DNA of 64,000 nucleotides from JBDHWG01 sp039810085 (GCA_039810085.1 JBDHWG010000010.1:124001-188000); one strand, 5' to 3'; positions 17,835 through 27,519 are shown, numbered from the stretch's first letter. The notes: generated from the letters alone by a model not told the origin. A program made the numbers and translations.

Positions 17835-19202
17835 CTATTCCGACATCCCGCCCAGGTACGTCAGCATGGCGGCGCCGGTCTTGATGCCGGCAATGAAGCG
17901 CCAGAGTTCCAGGTTCTCGTTCGGCGCGTGGTTGCTCTCGTCGGCGTTGGCGTAGGGCACGAGGAACGCCGGGATGCCCAGCACCTTCGTCCACACGTAG
18001 TCGGGCAGGCTGCCGCCCAAGGCCGGAATGAGCAGCGGATCCTCGCCGGTCGCCGCCCGAATCGCCTGGCGGAGCGGCTCGGTGAACGGGGACTCGATGG
18101 GCGTCTTGGACGGCTCCATGCTGCCCTGGCGAATAAACTCCACGTCAGGGGCGTGCTTCTGGACGTGTGCCTCGATCTTGGCGAACGTGTCCTCGGCGGT
18201 CATCGCCTCGACCAGCCGGACGTCGCACTTGGCGAACGCCTCGCTCGGCAGGACAGTCTTCGTGCCAGGGCCGCCGTAACCGCCGTGCAGGCCGTTGATG
18301 GTGAGAGTTGGGAAGACTGACAGGCGGTCGTAGAAGGGGCGGTCGAGCGGCGCATCCAGTTCCTTCAGCCCCAGCTCGGTCTTGACGCGCTCCACGTCGA
18401 TGGGCAGGCGGTCCAACGCCTGGCGCTCCAGCGGCGTGGGCGGTTGGACGCGGTCGTAGAAGCCGTCGATGGTGACGATGCCCTGTTCGTTCTTCATCGT
18501 CGCCAGGAGATGCACCAGCGTCCAGATGGGGTTGGGCGCGATGCCGCCGAAGTTGCCGGAGTGCAGGTCCCGCTTCGCCCCGCGCGCCCGCAGCTCGAAC
18601 GAGATGATGCCGCGTACGCCGAAGTGAATGCACGCTTTGCCGCTCTCGTGGACCGGGCCGTCGGACGTAATCACCAGGTCCGCCTTGAGCCGGTCGCGGT
18701 GCTGGCGCACGAAGTCAGCGATGTGCGGGCTGCCGACCTCCTCCTCGCCCTCCAGCAGCACCTTGACGTTCACCGGCAGCGTCCCGACAACTTTCAGCAG
18801 CGCCTCGATGCCGAGGATGTTGGCGAAGTGCTGCCCCTTGTTGTCGCCGACGCCGCGCGCGTACAGGCGCCCGTCGCGGACCGTCGGCTCGAACGGCGGC
18901 GAGACCCAGGCGTCGAGCGGGTCGGGCGGCTGCACGTCATAGTGGCCGTAGATGAGGACGGTCGGCTTGCCTGGCGCGTCGTTGCGCTCGGCCAGGATCA
19001 TCGGCCAGCCGGCGGTCGGGATGGCCTCCACCGCCATGCCTAGGCCGCCGAGCAGGTCTACCAGGAAGGCGGCGACCTCGGCGATGCCGACGCCGTGGGC
19101 GCTGATGCTTGGGCGGCGCACGTAGTCAATCAGGCGGTCGATGCTCGCCTGCTGGTTGCTAACAATGTAAGCGAACACATTGTCGAGAGAAGTGGTTGTC
19201 AT
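17835..19202 (-). CDS. M20 family metallopeptidase (dipeptidase)
   Basis: The 455-residue cytosolic peptidase starts at ATG 19202 with TGAGG upstream. It carries the two-metal site of family M20: GHYDVQPPD (His87, Asp89), the bridging Asp120 in ARGVGDNKGQ, the catalytic Glu in LEGEEEVGS (residues 150-158), ITSDGP (Asp181), and a C-terminal His in ESNHAPNE. The insert around GIISFELRARGAKRDLHSG is the dimerisation (lid) domain of the carnosinase/dipeptidase subgroup. It probably hydrolyses dipeptides or acts as a broad exopeptidase. Monocistronic, convergent with the GT87 gene. Confidence 0.92.
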   Translation of the reverse strand: MTTTSLDNVFAYIVSNQQASIDRLIDYVRRPSISAHGVGIAEVAAFLVDLLGGLGMAVEAIPTAGWPMILAERNDAPGKPTVLIYGHYDVQPPDPLDAWVSPPFEPTVRDGRLYARGVGDNKGQHFANILGIEALLKVVGTLPVNVKVLLEGEEEVGSPHIADFVRQHRDRLKADLVITSDGPVHESGKACIHFGVRGIISFELRARGAKRDLHSGNFGGIAPNPIWTLVHLLATMKNEQGIVTIDGFYDRVQPPTPLERQALDRLPIDVERVKTELGLKELDAPLDRPFYDRLSVFPTLTINGLHGGYGGPGTKTVLPSEAFAKCDVRLVEAMTAEDTFAKIEAHVQKHAPDVEFIRQGSMEPSKTPIESPFTEPLRQAIRAATGEDPLLIPALGGSLPDYVWTKVLGIPAFLVPYANADESNHAPNENLELWRFIAGIKTGAAMLTYLGGMSE

Positions 19203-19289
19203 GGTAGCCTCATGAGGGGAGAAATTCGCTGACTCGCAGCCGATGTATTCTATGTCATCGGCAAGAAAAGAGCCAGGGGCAACATCCCC

Positions 19290-19304
19290 ACCTCTTTAAG
19301 AGGT
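19290..19304. other. Short dyad between M20 and XPB genes
   Basis: ACCTCTT-T-AAGAGGT, a perfect 7-bp dyad around a single base, lies in the 198-base divergent spacer. It could be an operator or a small hairpin; no assignment is possible. Confidence 0.3.
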
Positions 19305-19400
19305 AGGGCAGCTCCCTGAACGAGAAGTTTGCCTTCACCCAATGTTACGTCTACAATTGTATGCTGGTTTGCCCCAATTGACGATGTGAATGCAAGTCTT

Positions 19401-21143
19401 ATGCTGAATTTCAACCCCCAGAACCCCTTGATTGTGCAGGGCGACAAGACGGTCCTGCTCGAAGTGGATAATGCGGCCTACGAGGATGCGCGGGATGTCC
19501 TGGCGCGCTTCGCCGAGCTGGAGAAAAGCCCGGAGTACATCCACTCGTACCGCATCTCGCCGCTCTCGCTGTGGAACGCGGCTGCGGCGGGCCTGACCGC
19601 CGACGCCATCCTGGACGGCCTCGACCGCTTCGCCAAGTATCCCGTACCGGGCAACGTCCGCGTCGATATCGCTGACTATATCTCGCGCTATGGCCGCGTC
19701 AAGATCATCCGCCGCGACGGGCAACTGCTGCTTACGTCGGAGGACGCGCCGCTCATGGTCGAGCTAACGCGGCGCAAGGAGCTCAAGCCCTACATCCGCG
19801 AGCAAATCGACGCCCACACCCTGCGCGTCGATCCGGCGATGCGCGGCCACCTGAAGCACGCCCTGGTCAAAGTCGGCTACCCGGCCGAGGACCTGGCGGG
19901 CTACGTCAGCGGCGAAGCCCTCGCCATGCGCCTGCGGGAGAACACGCAGGGCGGGCGGCCGTTCGTCCTCCGCCACTACCAGCGCGACGCCGCCGACGTG
20001 TTCTACGCGGGCGGCGCGGCTCACGGCGGCTCCGGTGTCATCGTCCTGCCGTGCGGTGCGGGCAAGACCATCGTCGGCATGGGCGTCATGGACGCGATGC
20101 AGACGAGCACGCTCATCCTGACGCCCAACACGTTCTCGGTGCATCAGTGGGTCGCCGAGCTGCTGGACAAGACGACCCTCAGCGAGGACCTGATTGGCGA
20201 GTACACGGGCCAGCGCAAGGACATCCGCCCCATTACCGTGGCGACGTACCAGACGATTACGTACCGCAAGCGCGGCAAGAAGGGGGAGAACGGCGCGCTA
20301 CGCGATGAGTATCCCCACTTCGAGCTGTTCGATCAGCGCGACTGGGGTCTCATCATCTATGATGAAGTCCATCTGCTGCCCGCGCCGGTCTTCAGCATCA
20401 CCGCCGAGCTTCAGGCGCGTCGCCGCCTGGGTCTGACGGCGACGCTCGTACGCGAGGATGGGCGGGAAGAGGATGTGTTCTCGCTCATCGGCCCGAAGAA
20501 GTATGACGTGCCGTGGAAGGACCTAGAAAAGCAGGGCTGGATAGCTGAGGCGGATTGCATCGAGGTGCGCATCCCGCTGCCGGATGAGCTGCGCATGGAG
20601 TACGCCCTGGCCGAGACGCGCCAGAAGTACCATGTCGCCGCGTGCAACCCGGCCAAGTACAACGTACTGGACGAGCTACTGCGCAAGCACCCGACGGAGC
20701 AGACGCTCATCATCGGGATGTATCTGGACCAGCTCGACCAGGTGCAGCGGCGCTACGGCTTCCCCATCATCACCGGCGACACGCCGGAGCGCGAGCGGCG
20801 CAAGCTCTACGCGCAGTTCCGCAGTGGCGAGATTCAGCGCCTCATCATTTCCAAGGTCGGCAACTTCGCCATCGACCTGCCGGATGCCAGCGTCATGATC
20901 CAGATTAGCGGGACGTTCGGCAGCCGGCAGGAGGAGGCGCAGCGCCTCGGGCGTATCCTGCGGCCCAAGGCCGAGGGGCAGATGGCCCACTTCTACACCC
21001 TGGTCAGCCGCGATACCCAGGACCAGGAGTTCAGCGCCAACCGCCAGTTGTTCCTCACCGAGCAGGGGTATCAGTACATCATCCTGTACGCCGACGAGGT
21101 CGCGGACTTCCAGCCCCGCGCCCTCGCCGCGCCGCGCGTGTGA
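19401..21143 (+). CDS. XPB/Rad25-type DNA helicase
   Basis: The 580-residue start at ATG 19401 is preferred; a TTG at 19329 would add 24 residues without homology. Residues 1-125 are the XPB N-terminal domain. SF2 motifs follow: VLPCGAGKT (Walker A, 216-223), IIYDEVH (Walker B, DEVH 321-324), GLTATLVREDGREED with the XPB-specific Arg-Glu-Asp (351-353), and in RecA2 TLIIGMYLDQLDQ, FGSRQEEAQRLGRILRP. XPB is a 3'-5' translocase; in eukaryotes it is part of TFIIH, while bacterial forms are presumed repair or transcription-linked helicases. It is the first gene of a three-gene cluster: the next starts 9 bases after its stop. Confidence 0.93.
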   Translation: MLNFNPQNPLIVQGDKTVLLEVDNAAYEDARDVLARFAELEKSPEYIHSYRISPLSLWNAAAAGLTADAILDGLDRFAKYPVPGNVRVDIADYISRYGRVKIIRRDGQLLLTSEDAPLMVELTRRKELKPYIREQIDAHTLRVDPAMRGHLKHALVKVGYPAEDLAGYVSGEALAMRLRENTQGGRPFVLRHYQRDAADVFYAGGAAHGGSGVIVLPCGAGKTIVGMGVMDAMQTSTLILTPNTFSVHQWVAELLDKTTLSEDLIGEYTGQRKDIRPITVATYQTITYRKRGKKGENGALRDEYPHFELFDQRDWGLIIYDEVHLLPAPVFSITAELQARRRLGLTATLVREDGREEDVFSLIGPKKYDVPWKDLEKQGWIAEADCIEVRIPLPDELRMEYALAETRQKYHVAACNPAKYNVLDELLRKHPTEQTLIIGMYLDQLDQVQRRYGFPIITGDTPERERRKLYAQFRSGEIQRLIISKVGNFAIDLPDASVMIQISGTFGSRQEEAQRLGRILRPKAEGQMAHFYTLVSRDTQDQEFSANRQLFLTEQGYQYIILYADEVADFQPRALAAPRV

Positions 21144-21152
21144 CACCCGCTC

Positions 21153-23456
21153 ATGGTGACCCTCGACACGCTCACCGAGAACGACATCCAGGACCTCTTC
21201 AGCGTTAGCGCCTACGGCAAGGCCCACGACCTGGTCAAAGCCGTGCGCGCTCCGGAGCGCATCGCCGACTCGCTGCGCGCCCAGGTGCAGGGCACGGACC
21301 TGTACGCCGTCGCCATCGACGTGAAACACGGGCAGATTGTGGCGACCTGCACCTGTCCCTACGAGTGGGAGGGTCACTGCAAGCACATTGGCGCGGTGCT
21401 CCTCAAGTGGCTCTACCAGCGGCAGAGCTTCGTCCTCGGCGCGTTGGAGGACGTCGAGGCGCCCCCCGCCCCTACCCCGGTCGGCCAGCCGCACGAATAC
21501 CCGCTGTGGATGCAGCAGAGTGGCGTCGACCGACAGAGCGAGTATCACCAGAATTTCGAGACCTGGCTGGAAGAGTTCAGGCTAAGCGATCTGCGTGAGA
21601 TCGCCCAGCGGCGCGGCTGGGTGGTGCGCGGGACGCGGAAGGCGGATGTCGTGACGGCGGTGGCCGAGCAGATGACGAACCCCGCCAACATTGCGAAGAC
21701 AATTCAGCAGCTCAACCCCAAGGCGCTGCCGCCGTTGCGCGCGATTGCCCTGGTGGGCGGTTTCACGGCCCGACGCGACCCCGATGTCTACCGTGTGGCT
21801 CGGCTGTGGTCGTCGGAGAGCGACGCCGAGTCGGCGAAGCGCATCGTCTCGCTGATGGAGCAGGGCCTGGCTTTCCCGCCCTCGCCCTATAACCCCGAAG
21901 GCCCGCAGACGCCGTTCATCCCCCAGAGCCTGGCGCGCTGGTATCCACGTCTGCTGGCCGACGTTGTCCCGCACAACACGCACCTGCCGACGGACGATCC
22001 AGCCATGGAACTGCGGCTGAGCCACGGAGCGTCGTTCGTTCGGAGCGTCCTGCAAGTCTTCAGCGCCCTCGAGTCCCTCGCGCCCCCGCTACGGACGCGG
22101 CGGGTGAACTACGCCTTCGAGGCGGCGAACCCGATGCTGCGCGGCTGGGACTACGACCAGGCGCAGGTCGAGAGCCTGGCGAAGCAAGGGCAACTCAGGC
22201 GCTACTCCAACGTGCCGCTGTCGGTCCCGCCACCCGCGCCCGTGTTCTCGGATGAAGTGATGGCGCGCTTGTCGCTTATCGCCGGCGGCGAGAGCCGGTT
22301 GGAATTCATCTACGCCTTGCTGACGGCGACGGGCCTGCTGCTGCTGGGCAGCCCGGTGCGGGCCTGGGATGAGGTCAAGGTTGCCTTCCTGCGCCACGAT
22401 GAGGCCGCGCAGCACGGCATCCTCAGCCGCGTCTACTTTGACATGATCACTTGGAGCGAGCTGTGGCCTGTCCTGCGTGCAAACCCGGACTTGACGTTGA
22501 TGCGCTTGTTGTCTGATCCATACCGCTCTTCGGTGTCGCCCCAGAGCCTCCACGCCGAGTTGGCCGGCTTCCGCCGTCTCATCCTGCGCATGCTGTCGTA
22601 TCTACCGGACGACGCCTGGGTCAAGCTCGACGACCTGTTCCCCGTGTTGCGCGCCATGTGGCCCCGGTTCGACCAGGGGTACTGGCTCCGCTACCACAAC
22701 CCCTCGACAACCTCCGGTAGTTGGTTCCTCTGGCGCGACGGCAAGGCGCTGGCGGCGGACAGCGACCTTGACTGGCAGCTCGCCCAGGGCGCTTTCTTCC
22801 AGGAGATGCTTATCGAGCCGCTGCACTGGCTCGGTCTGGTGGACCTCGCCGTGTCACGCGGCGCCGTCACCCACGTCCGCCTCCACGGCCTGGCCGACCT
22901 CTTCTGGAACCGCGTCGACAAGCTGCCGCTCGTAGCCTCCCCGGCGCCGGCCCTCCCAGCGACCGTTGCGGCGCCGGCCGACGCCCTGAGCGTGGAAGAC
23001 GACGTCATCCGGCTCGACCCGGTTGTCGTCGGCGCGGCGGCGCACACTCTGCTCGACCGCATCGCGCGGCTGGAACGGGCGCAGCCGCACCAGTTCGTCT
23101 ACCGCCTCGACCCGGCGGCTGTTCACCAGGCGTTCGAGAGCGGGACGGACCTACAGCAGATTGTCGGTGAGTGGCAGGCGGCGCTCGGCTCGCCCATGCC
23201 TGACGCCATTCAGGCGCGCTTGGCGGAGTGGTGGCAGACCTACGGGACTATCCGCCTCTACCAGAACGTGACGGTGATCGAGTTTGGCGACGACTACGCC
23301 TTGACGGAGATGAAAGCGATCACGTCCTTGGAGAAGGTGATGATTGCCGAGGTCTCCCCGCGCCTTGTCATCATCCCCCGCGAGGCTGCCGACACCCTGG
23401 CGGCGGAGCTGACGCGGGCGGGCTATACGCCGCAGCGAGCAGACGGCAATGTATAA
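21153..23456 (+). CDS. SWIM zinc-finger / SAP-like protein with XPB-type C-terminal block
   Basis: The 767-residue protein is the second gene of the XPB cluster. Residues 66-78 form a SWIM finger, Cys66-x-Cys68-x7-Cys76-x-His78 (ATCTCPYEWEGHCKHIGA), a nucleic-acid or protein-binding zinc module. Residues about 140-180 (LSDLREIAQRRGWVVRGTRKADVV) resemble a SAP-type DNA-binding motif. The middle is helical with WARDE-like winged-helix character and no recognised family. Residues 637-702 align without gaps to the N-terminal block of the XPB helicase and to a block of the third gene. No catalytic motif was seen. It is probably a structural or regulatory partner of the helicase. Confidence 0.8.
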   Translation: MVTLDTLTENDIQDLFSVSAYGKAHDLVKAVRAPERIADSLRAQVQGTDLYAVAIDVKHGQIVATCTCPYEWEGHCKHIGAVLLKWLYQRQSFVLGALEDVEAPPAPTPVGQPHEYPLWMQQSGVDRQSEYHQNFETWLEEFRLSDLREIAQRRGWVVRGTRKADVVTAVAEQMTNPANIAKTIQQLNPKALPPLRAIALVGGFTARRDPDVYRVARLWSSESDAESAKRIVSLMEQGLAFPPSPYNPEGPQTPFIPQSLARWYPRLLADVVPHNTHLPTDDPAMELRLSHGASFVRSVLQVFSALESLAPPLRTRRVNYAFEAANPMLRGWDYDQAQVESLAKQGQLRRYSNVPLSVPPPAPVFSDEVMARLSLIAGGESRLEFIYALLTATGLLLLGSPVRAWDEVKVAFLRHDEAAQHGILSRVYFDMITWSELWPVLRANPDLTLMRLLSDPYRSSVSPQSLHAELAGFRRLILRMLSYLPDDAWVKLDDLFPVLRAMWPRFDQGYWLRYHNPSTTSGSWFLWRDGKALAADSDLDWQLAQGAFFQEMLIEPLHWLGLVDLAVSRGAVTHVRLHGLADLFWNRVDKLPLVASPAPALPATVAAPADALSVEDDVIRLDPVVVGAAAHTLLDRIARLERAQPHQFVYRLDPAAVHQAFESGTDLQQIVGEWQAALGSPMPDAIQARLAEWWQTYGTIRLYQNVTVIEFGDDYALTEMKAITSLEKVMIAEVSPRLVIIPREAADTLAAELTRAGYTPQRADGNV

Positions 23457-25797
23457 TCCGCTGGACAATCTCCTGAATAGCTACAACGCGAATACCCTGT
23501 ACGCGATGGCGGTCGAGGCGGAGATCTTCCCCCGCACGGGCACGAAGGCCAACAAGAACGACGTGGTCAAGGCCATGAAGGAGAGGTTCTTCACCGAGGC
23601 GCGCGTCCAGGCGTCTCTCGCCAAGCTCGGCCCACGCGAGCGCGGCGTGCTGAACCGACTTCAGTTGCGGGGGGGTTCCGCTCCGACATCCTCTTTGCAG
23701 CGTGAAGCCGTGCGGGTCGGCGTGGCGACGCCACCACCCCAGCCGAAAGGGACGCTCCGCCGCGCCCAGACATCGTCGGTGCTCTATGCCGAGCCGGGCG
23801 AGTACATCGGCACGCTGGACAAGCCCAACTCCACGATCTTCCCGGACATCATCGCGCGGCTGACGCACCACGGCCTGGTCTTCAGCCGGCCCGAGGGCGG
23901 CTACGGCTACAACTATAAGCTTCAGCTTCACCCGACCAGCGAGCTTTTCATCCCGGCCGAGGTGCTGCGCTACCTGCCGCCGGCGACGGACACTACCGAT
24001 CACGGCGAAGACTGGCAGCCGCCGCGCGTCGCCGCCAGCGACCCCGGCCCGTTCCTGCGCGACCTGTACCTGTACTGGGACTTCGTGCGCCGCACGCCGT
24101 TTCCCCTTCTGCAAAACGGCATGGTCGGCAAGCGCAGCCTCAAGGCCATCAATCCGACGCTCTTGTCGCCCGACCCCAAGACCGACGCGGCCAGCAACGA
24201 GACCGAGGCGCCGCGTCTGTTCCTGCTGCGCCAGATGTTGCAGGTATTGAAGCTCGTCGAGGCGCGGGATGGAAAGCTGACGGCGGTCGGCAGCGACACT
24301 GCGGCTTTGCCGGAGTTCTTCTCCCTCGATACCAACGCCCAAGTGATGCGCTGCGTGAAGGTGTGGCCGACGCTGGACGACAGCGACACCAAACTCGACT
24401 CGGACCTCCAGCGCGCCTACCCCATGGTCAGGCAGGCGCGGCAGACACTCCTGGCGACGCTCGGGGGGATGGGCCAGGGGCGCTGGTTCGACGTCGAGGA
24501 GATGCTCGAAAGGCTCCAGGCGCGCGATGCCAACTTCCTCTTCTCGCAGCGCCGCGCAATGGAGCGGGCGTACCGCTCGAGTTACTACTATGGCAGCTCC
24601 TACCGCACAACGGCCGCTGAAATGGTGAAACGCTTTGACGCAGCCGAGATCACGTTCATCCGCGCTGCCCTGACGGGCTTCCTGTTCGACGCGGGCATCG
24701 TCGAGCTTGGCTACGTTGATCCGGCCGCCGAGACCCCGTCCTTTGCGCGCGTCACTGAGGCGGGCGCTCGAATCCTCGCTACAGTTGACGCGCAGGGCCA
24801 GCCATCAGCACAAACCGAAACTGCTCCTGCCCCTGGTGCTGCCCAAGAGGTACACGAGGGGCGCGTCGTGCTCCAACCGAACTTCCAGATTCTCGCCCTC
24901 GGCCCGGTCAAGCTGGAGACCCTAGCCCGCCTCGACCTGTTCGCTGAGCGTCGCAAGGCCGACCCCAACGCCTTCGAGTATCACCTGTCGCGCGAGTCCG
25001 TGTACCGCGCGCAACAGGCAGGGTTTCGCGTGCCGGAGATCGAGGCGTTCCTGCGCGACGTGAGCGGGACGGAGATTCCGCAGAACGTGCAGCGCACGCT
25101 GGACGAGTGGGCGGCCCACCACGAGCGCATCATCTTCCGGTCGCCGGTGAGCTTGCTCCAGGCCGCCGACGCGGCCGGTCTCTCGGCGCTCCTCGACCGC
25201 CCGGACATTGGCTCCCGCCTCCGCGCTGTCGGGCCGACGGCTGCGCTCGTCGAAGGCGACGACAAGCTTGTCGGGCCGCTGTTGCAGGCGGGCATCTTCC
25301 CCGCCGTCTCGGGCGCCGATCCGTCCTCCGCCGACCACAGCGTTGCCGTGGACGATGACGGCGTGCTGCGGCCGGTCCACGCCGTGCCAAGCCTCTACCT
25401 GGCGCGTCGGTTGGAGCGCGTCGCTCAGCAGGAGAACGGTGGGTGGCGTGTCACGGCCGACGTGGTCTGCGGCAATGGGAGGGGGCGCGAGCCCGTGCTT
25501 TCGTTCGTGGCTGAGCTGGAGCGGCTCGCGCGCGGCCCGCTGCCGGCGCGGCTGGTCGAGCAGATCCGGCGTTGGGGAGCATACTACGGCGATGCGGCCC
25601 TAGCGACCCTGACTCTGGTCGAGCTGCGCGACCGACGCGCGCTGGACGAGCTGCGCGAGGACGCCATCCTGCGTGAGTTGCTGACGCCCTTTGCCGCTGG
25701 CGACCGCGCCCTGGCCGTCGTCCCGACGGACAGACTCGCCGAGGTCGAGGCGCGCCTGGCTGAGCTAGGCGTGCTCCTCAAGCGGGGGATAGCATAG
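23449..25797 (+). CDS. Helicase-associated (XPB partner-like) protein
   Basis: The 782-residue protein begins inside the end of the SWIM gene (8-base overlap), so the genes are coupled. No Walker motifs are present. The N-terminal 450 residues contain winged-helix-like segments (GPRERGVLNRLQL, FDAAEITFIRAALTGF). Residues about 472-640 match the helicase-associated domain called Helicase_C_3 in Pfam (VVLQPNFQILALGPV, then LDLFAERRKADPNAFEYHLS). In human XPB the same family covers the N-terminal domain, and a related fold forms the p52 clutch. A role as a non-catalytic helicase partner is inferred. Confidence 0.8.
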   Translation: MYNPLDNLLNSYNANTLYAMAVEAEIFPRTGTKANKNDVVKAMKERFFTEARVQASLAKLGPRERGVLNRLQLRGGSAPTSSLQREAVRVGVATPPPQPKGTLRRAQTSSVLYAEPGEYIGTLDKPNSTIFPDIIARLTHHGLVFSRPEGGYGYNYKLQLHPTSELFIPAEVLRYLPPATDTTDHGEDWQPPRVAASDPGPFLRDLYLYWDFVRRTPFPLLQNGMVGKRSLKAINPTLLSPDPKTDAASNETEAPRLFLLRQMLQVLKLVEARDGKLTAVGSDTAALPEFFSLDTNAQVMRCVKVWPTLDDSDTKLDSDLQRAYPMVRQARQTLLATLGGMGQGRWFDVEEMLERLQARDANFLFSQRRAMERAYRSSYYYGSSYRTTAAEMVKRFDAAEITFIRAALTGFLFDAGIVELGYVDPAAETPSFARVTEAGARILATVDAQGQPSAQTETAPAPGAAQEVHEGRVVLQPNFQILALGPVKLETLARLDLFAERRKADPNAFEYHLSRESVYRAQQAGFRVPEIEAFLRDVSGTEIPQNVQRTLDEWAAHHERIIFRSPVSLLQAADAAGLSALLDRPDIGSRLRAVGPTAALVEGDDKLVGPLLQAGIFPAVSGADPSSADHSVAVDDDGVLRPVHAVPSLYLARRLERVAQQENGGWRVTADVVCGNGRGREPVLSFVAELERLARGPLPARLVEQIRRWGAYYGDAALATLTLVELRDRRALDELREDAILRELLTPFAAGDRALAVVPTDRLAEVEARLAELGVLLKRGIA

Positions 25798-25809
25798 CGT
25801 CTCACACCA

Positions 25810-25920
25810 TCACCGCGCCGCCATCACCGCCCCGATTCCCCGCGAGCTCCCGGTCACGAAAGCCACCCTATCCCTCAAGCCTCCGCCCATCGCGCCCAAC
25901 TCGGCATCACTGTAAGCCAT
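25810..25920 (-). pseudogene. Truncated short-chain dehydrogenase (SDR) 5' remnant
   Basis: An open frame of 36 codons starts at ATG 25920 with a good ribosome-binding site (GGGAGG) and encodes GGLRDRVAFVTGSSRGIG, the first beta strand and TGxxxGxG cofactor loop of SDR oxidoreductases. It then ends in AVMAAR and a TGA, 13 bases from the end of the helicase-associated gene. The remaining about 210 residues of a normal SDR are missing. This looks like a deletion remnant, possibly still translated as a short peptide. Confidence 0.75.
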
Positions 25921-26033
25921 CGTTCCTCCCTCACTAGTGAAATTATCCATGTTCGAGCCAGAGTGTAGCGCCGAAATGTGGAGATGGGATGGAGATTCGG
26001 GGTAGAAGCTGAGTGCCCATAATCTATCGGGGG

Positions 26034-26086
26034 ATTGCTTCGGCGGTGGGGCGGAATACCGCTCTCACCCCCCACCGCCTCGCAAT
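26034..26086. repeat. ATTGC...GCAAT palindromic repeat unit
   Basis: An imperfect hairpin begins ATTGCTTCGGCGGTGGGG and ends CCCCACCGCCTCGCAAT. It shares its termini (ATTGCTTCG, CTCGCAAT) with the element at 37148. REP-like repeats with these ends are common in environmental bacterial genomes. Confidence 0.7.
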
Positions 26087-26123
26087 GACGCAGAATTTGC
26101 AGCCGGTCTAGCCACGTTCGGTA

Positions 26124-27455
26124 TTAGAATTTGAAGGCGCTGCCCAGATAGATAAGCCCGGCGAGGTACTGGATAATGGAGAGCGCCGTCGTCGCGGCAA
26201 GCGCCCAGCCCGGCCAGCGGCGCACGCCCATCGCCGTCAGCAACAGCAGCGGAACCATGAAATCCAGCGTGTAGCGCGGCCCTATCTGCACCCACCCCGT
26301 CCCCATGAGCAATAGAATTGGGATCGCGACGAGCGCAACCGTCGCCAGCAGGATGTAGGCGGACCGGCGCGGGCGGCCTGCGGCGAGGCCCCAGAAGGCG
26401 GCCAGGAAGACCGGACTGAGCAGGAACAAGCTGCCGCCCTCGTAGCTCACGTCGCTCTTGGGGAAGGGATACGCCACGTACTGGTAGAACAGGTTGGCAG
26501 GGACATAGTGCAGGCTGAACGCGCCGTAGCGCCGGAAATCGTCGCGGAAGCGCGCGTCCATGTTGTGGTAGGCCAGGCCGTTGTCCAGGGGATTGCCGAA
26601 GCGGAGCCAGTCATAGACGCCCAACGCGCCCAACGCAATCACAAGCGGCAGCACGCCGACGACAGCCAGGCTCGGCAACCGACGCCACAACGGCGTCCAG
26701 TGCGTCACCAGGAGATGGTAAGCAGGCCAGAGGCCGGCGAGCACGAGGTGGTTGCGGGTCAGCATGGCGCAGGCCAGCGCCAGGCCGGTGAGGAAGAAGG
26801 CGGCGGGGCCGCGAAAGGTCAAGGCCGCCAGGTAAGCCAGGGCGATGCCCGTGAAGCCGACGAGCTCGCCGGTGAACCACACACGGCCAAACGGCGCCAG
26901 CGTCATCATCACCGTGCCAAAGGCGAAGAACAGCACGAGCAGCGACCGCTGCAACGCCGACGTCGGCGCGACCTGCCGGCGATCCGACTGCCGCAAGAGC
27001 AGCGCAACCAAGGCGACATCGACCGCGCCGAGCGCGGTCGTGAAGTTCATATCGCTTAAGCCCCGACCCAGCGCGGCGACGAACGGCATCAGAAGGAGCG
27101 CCGGGAATGGCCCCCAGTACAGATAGTAGTGGCCGTTGAACAGGGACAGGTCGTGGACCTGGGCGGGCCGGACGAGATCGAGGCGGCCGTGGAGAAAGGC
27201 GTCGGCCAGCCAGGTGTAGTATGGGAAGGGCGACACTCGATTGAACGAACCGAACGCTACCGTGATGAGGCCGTAGACCACAAGGGCCAGCAGCCCGCTC
27301 CACAGCGGATGTTCCCACACTTCAAGGATGCGCAGCAGCCCGCCGCGCGATGGCCGACCAGCCGGGCGCGTGACCCTCGCTTCGCTAGCCGGCAAGTCTT
27401 GTGACGCCGCTTGATCGGGCGCTGGCGCGCCGTGTACCCTGGTCTCTTGCTCCAC
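26124..27455 (-). CDS. Polytopic membrane protein (glycosyltransferase-like)
   Basis: The 443-residue protein has a 45-residue hydrophilic N-terminus and about ten membrane helices. FPYYTWLADAFLHGRLDLVRP in the first extracytoplasmic loop, LYWGPFPALLLMPF and conserved-looking MLTRNHLVLAGLW resemble GT-C type membrane proteins of the dolichyl-phosphate-mannose transferase clan, but the acidic metal motif is not obvious. A terminator at 27519-27483 separates it from the sugar ABC operon. Function uncertain. Confidence 0.65.
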   Translation of the reverse strand: MEQETRVHGAPAPDQAASQDLPASEARVTRPAGRPSRGGLLRILEVWEHPLWSGLLALVVYGLITVAFGSFNRVSPFPYYTWLADAFLHGRLDLVRPAQVHDLSLFNGHYYLYWGPFPALLLMPFVAALGRGLSDMNFTTALGAVDVALVALLLRQSDRRQVAPTSALQRSLLVLFFAFGTVMMTLAPFGRVWFTGELVGFTGIALAYLAALTFRGPAAFFLTGLALACAMLTRNHLVLAGLWPAYHLLVTHWTPLWRRLPSLAVVGVLPLVIALGALGVYDWLRFGNPLDNGLAYHNMDARFRDDFRRYGAFSLHYVPANLFYQYVAYPFPKSDVSYEGGSLFLLSPVFLAAFWGLAAGRPRRSAYILLATVALVAIPILLLMGTGWVQIGPRYTLDFMVPLLLLTAMGVRRWPGWALAATTALSIIQYLAGLIYLGSAFKF

Positions 27456-27482
27456 AAAGCACCTTTCGCTGTCACTACATAA

Positions 27483-27519
27483 GTAGAAAAGCCTCTAGAG
27501 TCTTTGCAACTCTAGAGGC
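27483..27519 (-). terminator. Intrinsic terminator of the sugar ABC transporter operon
   Basis: A perfect 11-bp stem (GCCTCTAGAGT / ACTCTAGAGGC) with a 7-base loop is followed on the minus strand by TTTTCTACTT. Confidence 0.9.
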
